64,000 nt of DNA from Alitiscatomonas aceti. GTDB lineage: Bacteria > Bacillota > Clostridia > Lachnospirales > Lachnospiraceae. Positions within the stretch are counted from its first letter, which is position 1. Each line of letters opens with the position of its first letter. The stretch lies in the NCBI RefSeq assembly GCF_025567195.1, contig NZ_JAOQJF010000003.1, positions 1 to 64,000 on the forward strand, read 5' to 3'. The notes below the pieces were generated by a model. That model searched no databases, was not told the origin of the DNA, and saw only the letters and a program-made list of their open reading frames with translations. The position numbers and the translations under genes were made by a program. Positions 17,974 through 26,673 of this stretch are shown one piece after another.

Positions 17974-18330
17974 TTATCCCTTCATCTTCGGCTTAAATAC
18001 CAGGGAGCCCAGATACCCAAATACCAGGGCTCCGGAGATTCCCACGGCACTGGCCGTAAAGCCGCCTTTGAAGATCCCCAGGATCCCATCCTCACCCATG
18101 GCCCTGGCGATCCCCTTCCAGAGCGTGTTCCCAAAGCCTGTTAAGGGAACCGTGGCTCCGGCCCCGGCCCACTGGGCAAAGGGCTCATAGATCCCCAGAA
18201 ACCCCAGGACCGCTCCTGTGACCACCAGGGACACCATGATCCTGCCCGGCATCAGCTTTGTCCGGTCCAGCAGAAGCTGCACCGCCGCACAGATCAGTCC
18301 TCCCACCAGAAATGCCCGTATATATTCCAT
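17974..18330 (-). CDS. spoVAE: Stage V sporulation protein AE
   Basis: The 118-residue protein is almost entirely hydrophobic with about four membrane helices. It has the SpoVAE pattern: YIRAFLVGGLICAAVQLLLD, PGRIMVSLVVTGAVLGFLG and a glycine-rich PLTGFGNTLWKGIARA loop. It is part of the SpoVA channel that moves dipicolinic acid into the forespore and out at germination. It follows spoVAD by 28 bases on the same strand. It should be expressed late in the forespore (sigma G), but I do not see that promoter. Confidence 0.92.
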   Translation of the reverse strand: MEYIRAFLVGGLICAAVQLLLDRTKLMPGRIMVSLVVTGAVLGFLGIYEPFAQWAGAGATVPLTGFGNTLWKGIARAMGEDGILGIFKGGFTASAVGISGALVFGYLGSLVFKPKMKG

Positions 18331-18358
18331 TGCACATCCGCCTTTCTTTCCATTTTAT

Positions 18359-19396
18359 TTACTTTCTTCCTTCATCCATGCGTTCCAGGACCACCCCATG
18401 GGCGATGCCTGGGACGCTTTTTCCTTCATTGAAGCTGACCGTGGAAAGCAGGGCTCCTGTGGGCATAAAAAGGACCCGCTTCCACTCTCCCTGCTGGATC
18501 CGGGGAAGGATATAGCCGCAGAGCACCGCAGCCGAGCAGCCGCAGCCGCTTCCTCCTGCGTGGGTATCCTGGGTGCTGCCGTCAAAGATCTCAATGCCGC
18601 AGTCCATGTACCGGCTTTCGATGTCATGGCCTGCCTTTAAGAGATAATCCAGCAGCAGTCTGCGGCCCACAGTTCCCAGATCCCCGGTGATGATCCGGTC
18701 ATAATATCTCTCGTCCACTCCCAGGTCTTTGAAATTGGTGACAATGGTATCCAGTGCGGCCATGGCCATGGCTGCCCCCATGTTCATGGAATCCTTAAAA
18801 TCCATGTCCACGATCTTTCCTGTGGTGATCCCGGCCACCCGGGCCAGCGGGCTCCCTCCTCCGCCTTTTCCCAGGACCACGGCCCCGCAGCCGGTGACGG
18901 TCCATGTGGCAGAAAGCGGCCTCTGGTTCCCATACTCCAGGGGGAAGCGGAACTGCTTTTCCGCCGATGCAAAATGGCTGGAGGCCGTTACCAGCACCCG
19001 GTCGGCAAAATCTCCGGCCACGGTCATGGAGCCCAGCTGAAGGCCCTCCCCCATGGTGGAACAGGCCCCGTAGAGCCCGAACATGGGGAATTCCAGGTCC
19101 ATGCTCCCGAAGGAGGTGGCGATCAGCTGGGCCAGGAGATCGCCTCCAAAATAATACCGGATCTCCTCCTTATCCAGCCCGCTCTTTTCAATGGCCAGCC
19201 GTGCGGTCCTGGTCTGGAGCTCGCTTTCCGCCTCCTCCCAGGTCCGTTTTCCCAGCATGGAATCCATCTCGATCCGGTCAAAATATTTTCCCAGGGGCCC
19301 CTCCCCTTCCTTCTTTCCCACCACCGAAGCGGCAGAAAGGATCAGCGGAGGATCTTCAAATAACAGGCTGGCCTTTCCTCTTTTACTCGTTCCCAT
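18359..19396 (-). CDS. spoVAD: Stage V sporulation protein AD
   Basis: The 345-residue protein has the thiolase/ketosynthase-like fold of SpoVAD: LYGACSTMGEGLQLGS, ASSHFASAEKQFRFPLEYGNQ, GDLGTVGRRLL and a C-terminal glycine-rich THAGGSGCGCSA. SpoVAD binds dipicolinic acid on the forespore membrane. It is followed by spoVAE, as usual. The gene that should precede it, spoVAC, is not there: upstream are 190 bases without a gene and then a Fic gene of the mobile island, so the operon may have been cut. Confidence 0.94.
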   Translation of the reverse strand: MGTSKRGKASLLFEDPPLILSAASVVGKKEGEGPLGKYFDRIEMDSMLGKRTWEEAESELQTRTARLAIEKSGLDKEEIRYYFGGDLLAQLIATSFGSMDLEFPMFGLYGACSTMGEGLQLGSMTVAGDFADRVLVTASSHFASAEKQFRFPLEYGNQRPLSATWTVTGCGAVVLGKGGGGSPLARVAGITTGKIVDMDFKDSMNMGAAMAMAALDTIVTNFKDLGVDERYYDRIITGDLGTVGRRLLLDYLLKAGHDIESRYMDCGIEIFDGSTQDTHAGGSGCGCSAAVLCGYILPRIQQGEWKRVLFMPTGALLSTVSFNEGKSVPGIAHGVVLERMDEGRK

Positions 19397-19588
19397 ATTT
19401 CCATCGCCTTTCCATTTCGATTCTTTATCTTCCAGTATTCCCGGCTTTCATGGAAAATATGTCCCGGAGGAACGGGAGATCTGGCCGGGCCGCTCATGCC
19501 AGATCGTCAATGATATTCCTTGCTTCCACCCGTTCCTTTTTATCCGCCCAAAAGGCAGGATACATACTCATTTTGTTTTAATAAATTT

Positions 19589-20395
19589 TTACTGTTTCAC
19601 AATTTCTAAATATCGGTCAAGCCGTTCATTTACATAATCCGCAACAAGCAATACCATATCATCGACCTTTCCGTCACGATAAAATGCATCAAAAGCATCA
19701 TAATAGCGTTTACGGTCAGTAAACTTAACATTGATCGCAGGATAACCGCTACGGATCAGTTCAAGATTTAAGATCAAACGCCCAGTTCTTCCATTGCCAT
19801 CAATAAATGGGTGTATCCCCTCAAATTCAAGATGAAAACAAGCAATGCGTTCGATTGGATGCATTGTCTTTTTTCGTTCTTCGTTTGCGGCGAGTAACTC
19901 TGCCAATTTGGTCTCAATGAGATATGGCTGCACCGGTTCAGTATATGCACCTGCAATGGTAACAGGAATGCGGCGATAGATACCCTTATCTTCCGGCCTG
20001 TTTATTAATACCAGTGAATGGATTGCTTTAATTTCCGTGTCCCGTAATCTTGTCTTATTTTGCGCAATATCTTCGATATAAAGGAATGCGTCACGGTGAC
20101 CAACGGCTTCAAGATGATCTTTCAAAAGTTTACGGTCTATGGTCATTCCTTCAAGCACCATAGCTGTTTCTTTCAAAGTAAGTGTGTTTCCTTCGATAGC
20201 ATTTGAATTATAGGTGAAGTCAACCATAAATTCCTCTCGCAAACGCTGCGTTTCGCCTGCAGTGAGCGGAGGCATGGCATCAAGTTTCACTTTTTTAACA
20301 TCGATTTCAGTCAGTATATCTGCAAATCTGCCACGTTTTCTTTTGTTAGGCAGTTTTCGTTTGTCCAATGGCTTTTCGGTTTCTGCTGGTATCAA
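19589..20395 (-). CDS. Fic family protein (adenylyltransferase-type)
   Basis: The 268 residues include the Fic motif HPFIDGNGRTGR at 195-206 and the inhibitory helix motif SNAIEGN at 64-70, the N-terminal (class II) autoinhibited arrangement. Fic enzymes usually transfer AMP from ATP to a hydroxyl side chain of a target. The start at 20395 is a TTG. The frame stays open about 18 codons further (IRKGKLYL and more), so the true start is unclear and may be a non-standard codon near 20444. The gene is poorer in GC than its spoVAD neighbour, which suggests transfer. The target is unknown. Confidence 0.88.
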   Translation of the reverse strand: MIPAETEKPLDKRKLPNKRKRGRFADILTEIDVKKVKLDAMPPLTAGETQRLREEFMVDFTYNSNAIEGNTLTLKETAMVLEGMTIDRKLLKDHLEAVGHRDAFLYIEDIAQNKTRLRDTEIKAIHSLVLINRPEDKGIYRRIPVTIAGAYTEPVQPYLIETKLAELLAANEERKKTMHPIERIACFHLEFEGIHPFIDGNGRTGRLILNLELIRSGYPAINVKFTDRKRYYDAFDAFYRDGKVDDMVLLVADYVNERLDRYLEIVKQ

Positions 20396-20589
20396 ATATA
20401 ACTTGCCTTTGCGGATAACCCCGTCAATTTTGCTGATGTGCGATAAAGAAGTAATAGAATGACCTTATTGGAGAAGGATTTTTTAGAAGAATCTGGAATG
20501 GAGATTGATTTAGGGCAAAAGAAATCGTATAATGAATAATATAAAATTGAATTATTTAGGTTACAATATGAAGTGAGGAATAGACTGAT

Positions 20590-20868
20590 ATGGGAAATAT
20601 AAAAGCAGAAGAAGCAATGAAGGAATTAACACTGATGCTGTTATACCTCTCCCGCTTTACACAGGGAGAGAAGTTTCACGAAGCAACCGATTTTTATGCG
20701 TGGAAAGGCTACGATTTTGATATACTGAACGAATTGGACGATGCAGACTATATTCGGCAGGGAAATCATCCGTCCCATTCCAAATCGGTATATATTACGG
20801 AAAGCGGTATGGAACAGGCAAAAGAGCTTTTATCCAAATATGGTATCAGTGATTGGAAACAGGGGTGA
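20590..20868 (+). CDS. DUF6429 family protein
   Basis: This small 92-residue protein has the pattern KELTLMLLYLSRFTQGE, YAWKGYDFDILNELDDADYI, RQGNHPSHSKSVYITESG. It reads as a compact winged-helix-like fold and matches the DUF6429 group, which is common on gut Bacillota mobile islands. It is the first of three plus-strand genes with short gaps (DUF6429, zinc-finger protein, RhuM). Its function is unknown. Confidence 0.7.
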   Translation: MGNIKAEEAMKELTLMLLYLSRFTQGEKFHEATDFYAWKGYDFDILNELDDADYIRQGNHPSHSKSVYITESGMEQAKELLSKYGISDWKQG

Positions 20869-20872
20869 GAAA

Positions 20873-21784
20873 ATGAAGAACCTTTTTGAACGCACCAGTT
20901 CTAACTGGGTGCGGTATAGTGAATATGAATGGAGGGCGACAGAGGACGGAACTCTGTATCTCACGCCCACCAAGACGGCACAACCGAGTATTTATGATCC
21001 GCTGGCAGAGTATCAGAAAATTGTATTGGATGCCATCAACATAGGACGCATGGGTATGAGCAAAAAGCCGGATACCGAAATTCAGAAGGCTATCCAGCAA
21101 TTTGCGGTGAAATACGGCTTGTTTGGACTGATGACTGCGCTACCTACCACACCAAACTTTATGGAATATGAGGCGGTGTACCTGCCGAAAAATCACTTCA
21201 TCAAAGAAGAAACTATGTCCACTGAAAAATATCTGGCACTGTTCTTTCCATTTGACAAACTGGATGTGATCAAGCGTGGGATCGAGTCCATGTGGAACAT
21301 TCAGAATGACCGTGTTATGATGGCATTGGCTTTGACCATGACAGACAAGCCAATGGCTGTCAACATGAGCTTTCAGCGGGAATATGCGGAGCGATATGAA
21401 TGGATGAAACAGCAGTTCATTGACTGGGCGTTTACCTATATCAACAGTTTCCTTTATTATGAGGATTATGATACACTGAACGATGAAACCCGGCAGATGA
21501 TGCAGCAGAGCATGGCAGCTTTTGGCGGCATCGCTCCAACCTATCATATAGCTCTTTTGGATAAGCCGACGATTATTTGGGATTTTCACTCTCTCATGCT
21601 TGGAGTTCAGATGATGTTCAGCTTTATGCTGACCGACAGCGAAAACCCGATTAAGCTTTGCAGGCATTGTACCAAAGCCTTTGTCGCAAGCAGACCAAGT
21701 GCTGTGTTTTGCAGCCCTCAGTGCAAGAATAAGCATAATGTTTACAAAAGCAGAGCGAGAAAAAACAGCTCCGATAAGGAATGA
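20873..21784 (+). CDS. Protein with a C-terminal CGNR-like zinc finger
   Basis: The start at 20873 has AGGGGTGAGAAA upstream and lies 4 bases after the DUF6429 stop, giving 303 residues. The first 255 residues are a helical domain without motifs I recognise. Residues about 262-295 read LCRHCTKAF...FCSPQCKNKHN, a CxxC plus CxxxC zinc site like that of CGNR-type proteins. Nucleic-acid binding is a reasonable guess. It is in an operon-like run with DUF6429 upstream and RhuM downstream (17-base gap). Confidence 0.65.
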   Translation: MKNLFERTSSNWVRYSEYEWRATEDGTLYLTPTKTAQPSIYDPLAEYQKIVLDAINIGRMGMSKKPDTEIQKAIQQFAVKYGLFGLMTALPTTPNFMEYEAVYLPKNHFIKEETMSTEKYLALFFPFDKLDVIKRGIESMWNIQNDRVMMALALTMTDKPMAVNMSFQREYAERYEWMKQQFIDWAFTYINSFLYYEDYDTLNDETRQMMQQSMAAFGGIAPTYHIALLDKPTIIWDFHSLMLGVQMMFSFMLTDSENPIKLCRHCTKAFVASRPSAVFCSPQCKNKHNVYKSRARKNSSDKE

Positions 21785-21801
21785 TTGGATGGTGATACAT
21801 A

Positions 21802-22830
21802 ATGGCTGAAAATAAGAATACAAAATTGCAGATCCGAAACAGCACGGTGGATTTTCTTGTATTTACAAAGGATGCCCACGAGGATGGTATTGAAGTTCGT
21901 GTTCAGGATCACGATGTATGGCTGACACAAAAAGCGATTGGACAGCTTTTCGATGTAGACAGAAGCGTTGTCACAAAACATTTGAAAAACATCTATGAAA
22001 GCGGCGAATTGTCCGAGGAATCAACTTGTGCAAATTTTGCACAAGTTGCGGATAACGGAAAAACCTATCAATATAAGTTTTATTCGCTATCTGCCATAAT
22101 TGCCGTTGGCTACCGTGTCAACTCCGGCAGGGCAACACAATTCAGGCAATGGGCAACAAAAGTGCTGGATACCTTTGCGAAACAAGGGTATGTTTTAGAT
22201 AAGAGCAGATTGATTAACGGTCAAATTTTCGATGAGGATTATTTTGAACACTTAATTTCTGAGATACAAGAGATTCGAGCCAGTGAGCGCCGTTTCTATC
22301 AAAAGATTACAGACATCTATGCTACTGCCGTCGATTATTCCTTTGATAGCCAAATCACGAAAGATTTCTTTGCGACAGTACAGAATAAGATGCACTATGC
22401 CGTTCATGGAAATACCGCAGCGGAAGTCATTGTAGCAAGAGCAGACCACACAAAAGAACATATGGGATTAACCTCATGGCGCAACGCTCCTGATGGAAAA
22501 ATCGTAAAAGCAGATGTGTCGATTGCAAAGAATTACTTATCCAAGGGTGAAATACAGGAGCTTAACGAGATCGTTACGATGTATTTGGACTACGCTACAA
22601 GACAGGCACGGCGGCATATTCCCATGACGATGGCAGATTGGGCTTCCAAACTGGATGCATTCCTGCAATTCAACGATGCGGAAGTCTTACAAAACAAGGG
22701 TAAAGTCACAGCCGCAATCGCAAAAACCTTTGCAGAAAGTGAATTTGAGCAGTACCGTGTCATTCAAGATCGTCTGTATCAAAGTGATTTTGACCGTCTT
22801 GTTGCCAGCACAGAAGAAAAAAACGACTAA
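21802..22830 (+). CDS. RhuM family protein
   Basis: The 342-residue protein has the RhuM signature: VWLTQKAIGQLFDVDRSVVTKHLKNIYE (a helix-turn-helix-like N-terminal part), YKFYSLSAIIAVGYRVNS and FRQWATKVL. The C-terminal half has RHIPMTMADWASKLDAFL. RhuM was named from a Salmonella pathogenicity island, and its biochemical role is not settled. It ends at a strong hairpin. The composition is AT-richer than core genes, in keeping with the island. Confidence 0.88.
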   Translation: MAENKNTKLQIRNSTVDFLVFTKDAHEDGIEVRVQDHDVWLTQKAIGQLFDVDRSVVTKHLKNIYESGELSEESTCANFAQVADNGKTYQYKFYSLSAIIAVGYRVNSGRATQFRQWATKVLDTFAKQGYVLDKSRLINGQIFDEDYFEHLISEIQEIRASERRFYQKITDIYATAVDYSFDSQITKDFFATVQNKMHYAVHGNTAAEVIVARADHTKEHMGLTSWRNAPDGKIVKADVSIAKNYLSKGEIQELNEIVTMYLDYATRQARRHIPMTMADWASKLDAFLQFNDAEVLQNKGKVTAAIAKTFAESEFEQYRVIQDRLYQSDFDRLVASTEEKND

Positions 22831-22836
22831 CGACAG

Positions 22837-22879
22837 AAAATCCCATTATCAGCCATATCATAGCCGATAACGGGATTTC
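22837..22879. terminator. Bidirectional hairpin between rhuM and tnpV
   Basis: AAATCCC...TATC and GATA...GGGATTT form a long stem between two convergent genes. Confidence 0.65.
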
Positions 22880-22881
22880 GT

Positions 22882-23253
22882 TTAAGCATATACAAGTTCG
22901 GTTAAAATAATTTCCTCCGCACGGTTACGGATACTGTTCATACGGCGCACCCATTCCATTTGGTCAGCCGCTTTGAGTGTTTCGGTTACGCCCTCCTGCT
23001 CCGACATAGCGAAAACAATAATTTCCATGCGCTCGTTGCAAGCTTGGTCAATTTCGGCTAAGTGCTTGAACAATGCGCCCTCCAGCACATAATTGTTGTA
23101 GAGAATTTGACGATGTTCTTTTAGATTGCTGTGGCGCATACGCCCGTATTTGCCGATCTGATATTCGCCGTCATCCGGCAAAGTAATGTTGGGAATGAAA
23201 TAATCGCCCACTTGACGGTATGTTCCGCCCATTTCTTCAAAGATAGATTTCAT
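22882..23253 (-). CDS. tnpV: Transposon-encoded TnpV family protein
   Basis: The 123-residue protein matches the TnpV group from clostridial mobilisable transposons. It has an N-terminal MGGTYRQVGDYFIPNITLP, a GKYGRMRHSNLKEHR segment and a helical tail. An AGGAGC site precedes the start. TnpV proteins are accessory products of serine-recombinase transposons; their role is not established. The recombinase itself is not visible and may have been in the unsequenced gap 100 bases upstream. Confidence 0.8.
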   Translation of the reverse strand: MKSIFEEMGGTYRQVGDYFIPNITLPDDGEYQIGKYGRMRHSNLKEHRQILYNNYVLEGALFKHLAEIDQACNERMEIIVFAMSEQEGVTETLKAADQMEWVRRMNSIRNRAEEIILTELVYA

Positions 23254-23352
23254 AAAGTTCAGCTCCTTTTGCGTTGATTTCCATCGGTTATAAGGCTTTT
23301 TTTGACTCCTTTCTTACAACTGCTTTTCAATTCACCACAAATGAGCCGCAGT

Positions 23353-23602
23353 NNNNNNNNNNNNNNNNNNNNNNNNNNNNNNNNNNNNNNNNNNNNNNNN
23401 NNNNNNNNNNNNNNNNNNNNNNNNNNNNNNNNNNNNNNNNNNNNNNNNNNNNNNNNNNNNNNNNNNNNNNNNNNNNNNNNNNNNNNNNNNNNNNNNNNNN
23501 NNNNNNNNNNNNNNNNNNNNNNNNNNNNNNNNNNNNNNNNNNNNNNNNNNNNNNNNNNNNNNNNNNNNNNNNNNNNNNNNNNNNNNNNNNNNNNNNNNNN
23601 NN
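23353..23602. other. Assembly gap of 250 unknown bases
   Basis: All bases are N. It lies between two transposon-protein genes, so a repeated sequence was probably collapsed here. The true length may differ from 250. Confidence 0.99.
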
Positions 23603-23604
23603 GG

Positions 23605-23805
23605 TCAAATCGCCGTTTTTTGTGTAGCAGCTTCCGCTTCCAGCACTTTCATCATCTTGTCGGCTGCGGTATCGGTTGCGCCCTGCTTGAAGAAGCCGGA
23701 AACGGTAAGGACGGAGTTGCCCATGCGGATTTCCGTCACACAGTCCGGGCGGCGGTCACGCCCGAAACAGGTCTTTCCCTCTGCAAAGTAGAATTCCTTG
23801 CTCAC
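23605..23805 (-). CDS. Transposon-encoded TnpW-like small protein
   Basis: This small 66-residue protein contains CVTEIRMGNSVLTVSGFFKQ and TAADKMMKVLEAE, the pattern of short TnpW-type proteins in clostridial transposons. The stop lies 3 bases after the assembly gap. Its role is unknown. It supports the view that the gap falls inside a mobilisable transposon. Confidence 0.6.
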   Translation of the reverse strand: MSKEFYFAEGKTCFGRDRRPDCVTEIRMGNSVLTVSGFFKQGATDTAADKMMKVLEAEAATQKTAI

Positions 23806-23846
23806 ATACCAGTACCGACACTTTCCCGATTTGCCAAAAATGGGCG

Positions 23847-23881
23847 CAAAAAAAGCAGCAAATCTTTTTCGGATTTACTGC
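23847..23881 (-). terminator. Terminator after the flavin reductase gene
   Basis: GCAGTAAATC and GATTTGCTGC pair on the minus strand with one mismatch, followed by seven T residues. Confidence 0.7.
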
Positions 23882-23975
23882 TTCATGTGGCGCTGCGGTG
23901 CGGCGGGATATTCAGTTTTTATGGTAGTTCAGTGTGGCAAACCGGAAGTTATATGCCAATTTTATAGACTTTTAA

Positions 23976-24473
23976 CTATATCGTATCTATTTTTTTCCAA
24001 TCAATATTTCCATACTTAGTCAAGTACTCTTCATCACAATGTGCTGCCTCTAACGTTGCGAAAAAAAGTTCATGATCACTATCACCGGGTGTCATAGACG
24101 CAACTACTTTACATTCTAAGTTTACTGGACAGCCCATTAAAATCGGAGCATTTACCTTTTTACCTTTTTCCCAAACAAGATTTAGTGCTTCAAATTTGTC
24201 TTCATCCCTCCCAGACTTTGTTCCAAGGTAAAAATACTGTTTCCGCATTTCCTCTGTTGGCACATTAATCACAAACTCTTTTGTCTCCTTAATAATTGGA
24301 TAAGAGAATTTTTCTGGCATAATTCCAATCATCAGCATACATGGACTTCCAGAAATCATAGCAGCACTACCTACTGCTAAAGCATTGTTACGACCTTCCT
24401 TATCACAACAAGATACAATCAAATTTGGCATTGGAATCAATGCGGAAGCAATTTTTGTCATTTCTTTCTTCAT
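23976..24473 (-). CDS. Flavin reductase family protein
   Basis: The 165-residue FMN-binding split-barrel protein has IVSCCDKEGRNNALAVGS, CMLMIGIMPEKFSYPII, EFVINVPTEE and the C-terminal KYGNIDWKKI. Members bind FMN and often act as flavin reductases or redox partners. It is divergent from a marR-type gene with a palindrome between them, so it is probably the regulator's target. The region is AT-rich, unlike the core genes. The substrate is unknown. Confidence 0.85.
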   Translation of the reverse strand: MKKEMTKIASALIPMPNLIVSCCDKEGRNNALAVGSAAMISGSPCMLMIGIMPEKFSYPIIKETKEFVINVPTEEMRKQYFYLGTKSGRDEDKFEALNLVWEKGKKVNAPILMGCPVNLECKVVASMTPGDSDHELFFATLEAAHCDEEYLTKYGNIDWKKIDTI

Positions 24474-24530
24474 AAAAACTTTCCTTTCTTTTTTCTGAGC
24501 TTTTCAGTATAATGAAATTGATAAAAAAAA

Positions 24531-24550
24531 TAGTAGCATTAAGGTTACTA
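24531..24550. promoter_or_regulatory. Candidate operator between flavin reductase and marR genes
   Basis: TAGTAGC and GTTACTA form an imperfect 7-bp inverted repeat around ATTAAG, central to the divergent intergenic region. It fits a MarR-dimer site. Confidence 0.5.
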
Positions 24551-24593
24551 TATCACAATAAACACAATCTTGTCAATCGGAGGTGCTTTTATT

Positions 24594-25055
24594 TTGAATA
24601 GCGATTTTGATAGTAAATCTAAAATACAACAGACCCAACAAGCTCTTTTATGCCTTCTTCCCGAATGGAATTACCAGATTACAAAACCATTCAAACAAAT
24701 GCTTCCTGATGGTGTCAGTATTGAAATGTATTACTGTCTGCGTGTTTTACAGCATTTAGGTGGATCTGCAACTATGACTGAGCTTGGTCAATTTACAAAA
24801 ATGCCAAAGCAACAGACCACAAAAATGGTTAATCGTCTGTACGCACAAAACTTTATTATCCGAAAAACTGATTTTACAGACCGTCGATTTATTCAAATAC
24901 AGCTTACAGATAAAGCCATACAATTTCTGAATTACATACTGTCGGATAATTCCCAGTGTTTTATGGAACTGCTACGCAAAATTCCAGATGATCGGTTAGA
25001 TGATTTTATTGCTTCTATTCAAACAATTTCTCAAATCTTATCTCGCTCTGTTTAA
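24594..25055 (+). CDS. MarR family transcriptional regulator
   Basis: I choose the TTG at 24594 as start because CGGAGG lies 10 bases upstream, giving 153 residues; the open frame extends 8 codons further. The winged helix is at about residues 50-115: GGSATMTELGQFTKMPKQQT is the recognition region and the wing is KTDFTDRRFIQIQLTDK. MarR proteins repress as dimers and release DNA on ligand binding. It probably controls itself and the divergent flavin reductase through the palindrome at 24531. Confidence 0.85.
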   Translation: MNSDFDSKSKIQQTQQALLCLLPEWNYQITKPFKQMLPDGVSIEMYYCLRVLQHLGGSATMTELGQFTKMPKQQTTKMVNRLYAQNFIIRKTDFTDRRFIQIQLTDKAIQFLNYILSDNSQCFMELLRKIPDDRLDDFIASIQTISQILSRSV

Positions 25056-25152
25056 ATCAAAGCTGTTTATTGATTCTGCATCAGACTCTATAGATGCCGG
25101 ACACATTACTGTTATAGAAAGCGTAGGGTATTACATAATTACCTTTCAAAAA

Positions 25153-25190
25153 ATAGGCAGCCATACACTGTAGTGCATGACTGCCTTTCA
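25153..25190. terminator. Bidirectional terminator between marR and the acetyltransferase gene
   Basis: AGGCAG and CTGCCT, extended by CAT/ATG and CAC/GTG pairs, form a hairpin between convergent genes. A residues precede it and TTTC follows. Confidence 0.65.
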
Positions 25191-25218
25191 ACAAACCAAG
25201 ATTTGCAACTTATTACTT

Positions 25219-25830
25219 TTATGTAATTTTCTTTGTATAAAAAAGACAAGTTAACGGAACTTGCTTTTTTTCCAAATCAAGAACAATTTGTCGCTCCTCT
25301 GACCGTTCAAAACCTCTATGCTCATAAAATTGATAAGTGCAAGCATTGTCTGTGTATAAATAAATATGCTTTCCTCTTTCGTCTTTTTCAAATGCAGACA
25401 GTAACGCTGTTCCAATACCTTTAATTTTGCAATCAGGGTCAGCGGCGAAAAAAATTATCTCTCCATCGGGATTGTTCTTTTGGCAAAAAGAATTATACAT
25501 ATCCTTATTTGCTTCGTCATATTCTCCAACACCTTTTCCTGCAACAAGATGTTGAAGCCAATCGAATATTTTCACATAGATTGCTTTTGGAATGCTATAA
25601 TAGCGTTTCGTTTCATTCTTCATTTCTGCAAGTAAAACACCTACAAAAGTGCCATCAACATAGGCACCATAAACTTTTGTTGCACGATTTAATTCCATGA
25701 ACCAAAAATACTTTGCATACAAATCTAAAATAATTTTGCTATCCATATACCAATCTAAGTGCATTCCTTGGATTGCGAATTTCTGTGCTTTTTTATAATC
25801 TTGTCTACGGATTTCTTTTATTTCAATCAA
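25219..25830 (-). CDS. GNAT family N-acetyltransferase
   Basis: The 203 residues (TTG start at 25830 after AGAGGTGG; a GTG three codons upstream is possible) form a GNAT fold. There are central strands around KVYGAYVDGTFVGVLLAEM, the acetyl-CoA loop CKIKGIGTALLSAFE, and the late strand IYLYTDNACTYQFYEHRGFE. It would transfer an acetyl group to an amine on a small molecule or protein; the substrate is unknown. Composition is AT-rich and the gene sits in the mobile island, where such genes often serve resistance. Confidence 0.85.
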   Translation of the reverse strand: MIEIKEIRRQDYKKAQKFAIQGMHLDWYMDSKIILDLYAKYFWFMELNRATKVYGAYVDGTFVGVLLAEMKNETKRYYSIPKAIYVKIFDWLQHLVAGKGVGEYDEANKDMYNSFCQKNNPDGEIIFFAADPDCKIKGIGTALLSAFEKDERGKHIYLYTDNACTYQFYEHRGFERSEERQIVLDLEKKQVPLTCLFYTKKIT

Positions 25831-25891
25831 TAAATCCACCTCTACAACTTCTAATTTGCTAAAATGATTTTATCATATCATCAATCCAAAC

Positions 25892-26092
25892 TCAACGGTC
25901 AAGCCGGAACTTGAACAGGCTTTCAATCAGCTTTGTTGTGATGTAGTCCTCCATATCAGAGTTATAATAGCCGTTCATTTTGGAGAAATAGCGGATATAT
26001 CCGGCATAGCGGTCAAGGACAGCCTGTATCACTATGGGGTCGCCCTCATGTGCCTTTATAATCGTGTCATAGGGGAGAAGTCGGTTACTCAT
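25892..26092 (-). CDS. Conjugative-element helix-turn-helix protein
   Basis: The 66-residue protein, with LPYDTIIKAHEGDPIVIQAVL, YAGYIRYFS and DYITTKLIESLFKFRLDR, is the small regulator found beside the sigma-like gene in Tn916-type elements of gut Bacillota. Its start overlaps the end of the sigma gene by 8 bases. It probably takes part in control of element transfer. No other conjugation genes are present here, so the element is a remnant. Confidence 0.7.
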   Translation of the reverse strand: MSNRLLPYDTIIKAHEGDPIVIQAVLDRYAGYIRYFSKMNGYYNSDMEDYITTKLIESLFKFRLDR

Positions 26093-26528
26093 GGGACAAC
26101 ACCTCCATTTCCTCTTTCAGCCGCTTCAAGGCAAGCTGGATATGCCGCCCGATTGTGCTGCGTGTCCAGCCGCTTTGTTCTCCGATTTCTTTCTGCGTCA
26201 AGTGCTGGAAGTAATACAAAAAGATTTCCTCCTGCGTCTGTTCCGGCAGTCCAGCAAGAGCCGCCGCAAGGGAACAGCTATCTAAAAATATCGTCTGCCC
26301 CCGGACAGAGAACGGATAAATTTCGCCATAGTCCGGCACTTGAAAATACTCGTCTGTGGTGCTTAGTGGGACAAACTTTTCTTCGGTCAAATATTCAAGG
26401 GAGATTTCCTGTTTCCACCTCGCTGCCAGCATACGGGCAGCGTCAAAGGACGCATGGCGAATAACAATCCGGCAATAGGTATCATGGGTATCGCGGATAT
26501 GTTCTTGATAGGCTTCGTACTCAGTCAT
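26085..26528 (-). CDS. Sigma-70-like factor of a conjugative element
   Basis: The 147-residue protein ends in a region-4 helix-turn-helix: LPEQTQEEIFLYYFQHLTQKEIGEQSGWTRSTIGRHIQLALKRLKEE, at about residues 92-140. The N-terminal part is variable, as in the Tn916 orf7 type. It would direct polymerase or act as a regulator during element transfer. It is translated with the small helix-turn-helix gene after it. A ribosome site GAAAGGGGGATTTTCC precedes the ATG. Confidence 0.8.
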   Translation of the reverse strand: MTEYEAYQEHIRDTHDTYCRIVIRHASFDAARMLAARWKQEISLEYLTEEKFVPLSTTDEYFQVPDYGEIYPFSVRGQTIFLDSCSLAAALAGLPEQTQEEIFLYYFQHLTQKEIGEQSGWTRSTIGRHIQLALKRLKEEMEVLSHE

Positions 26529-26673
26529 GGAAAATCCCCCTTTCTTCGATTATGGGAAAGGGCGGCAGCACTTTTTGCTGTCGCCCCTTGATTACCCACC
26601 AGCAAGGACAGGCGGGGCTGTCAACGGTGGGCGTAGCCCATTTACTTGCCGTTGACTGGCTCGGCTGGATTTG

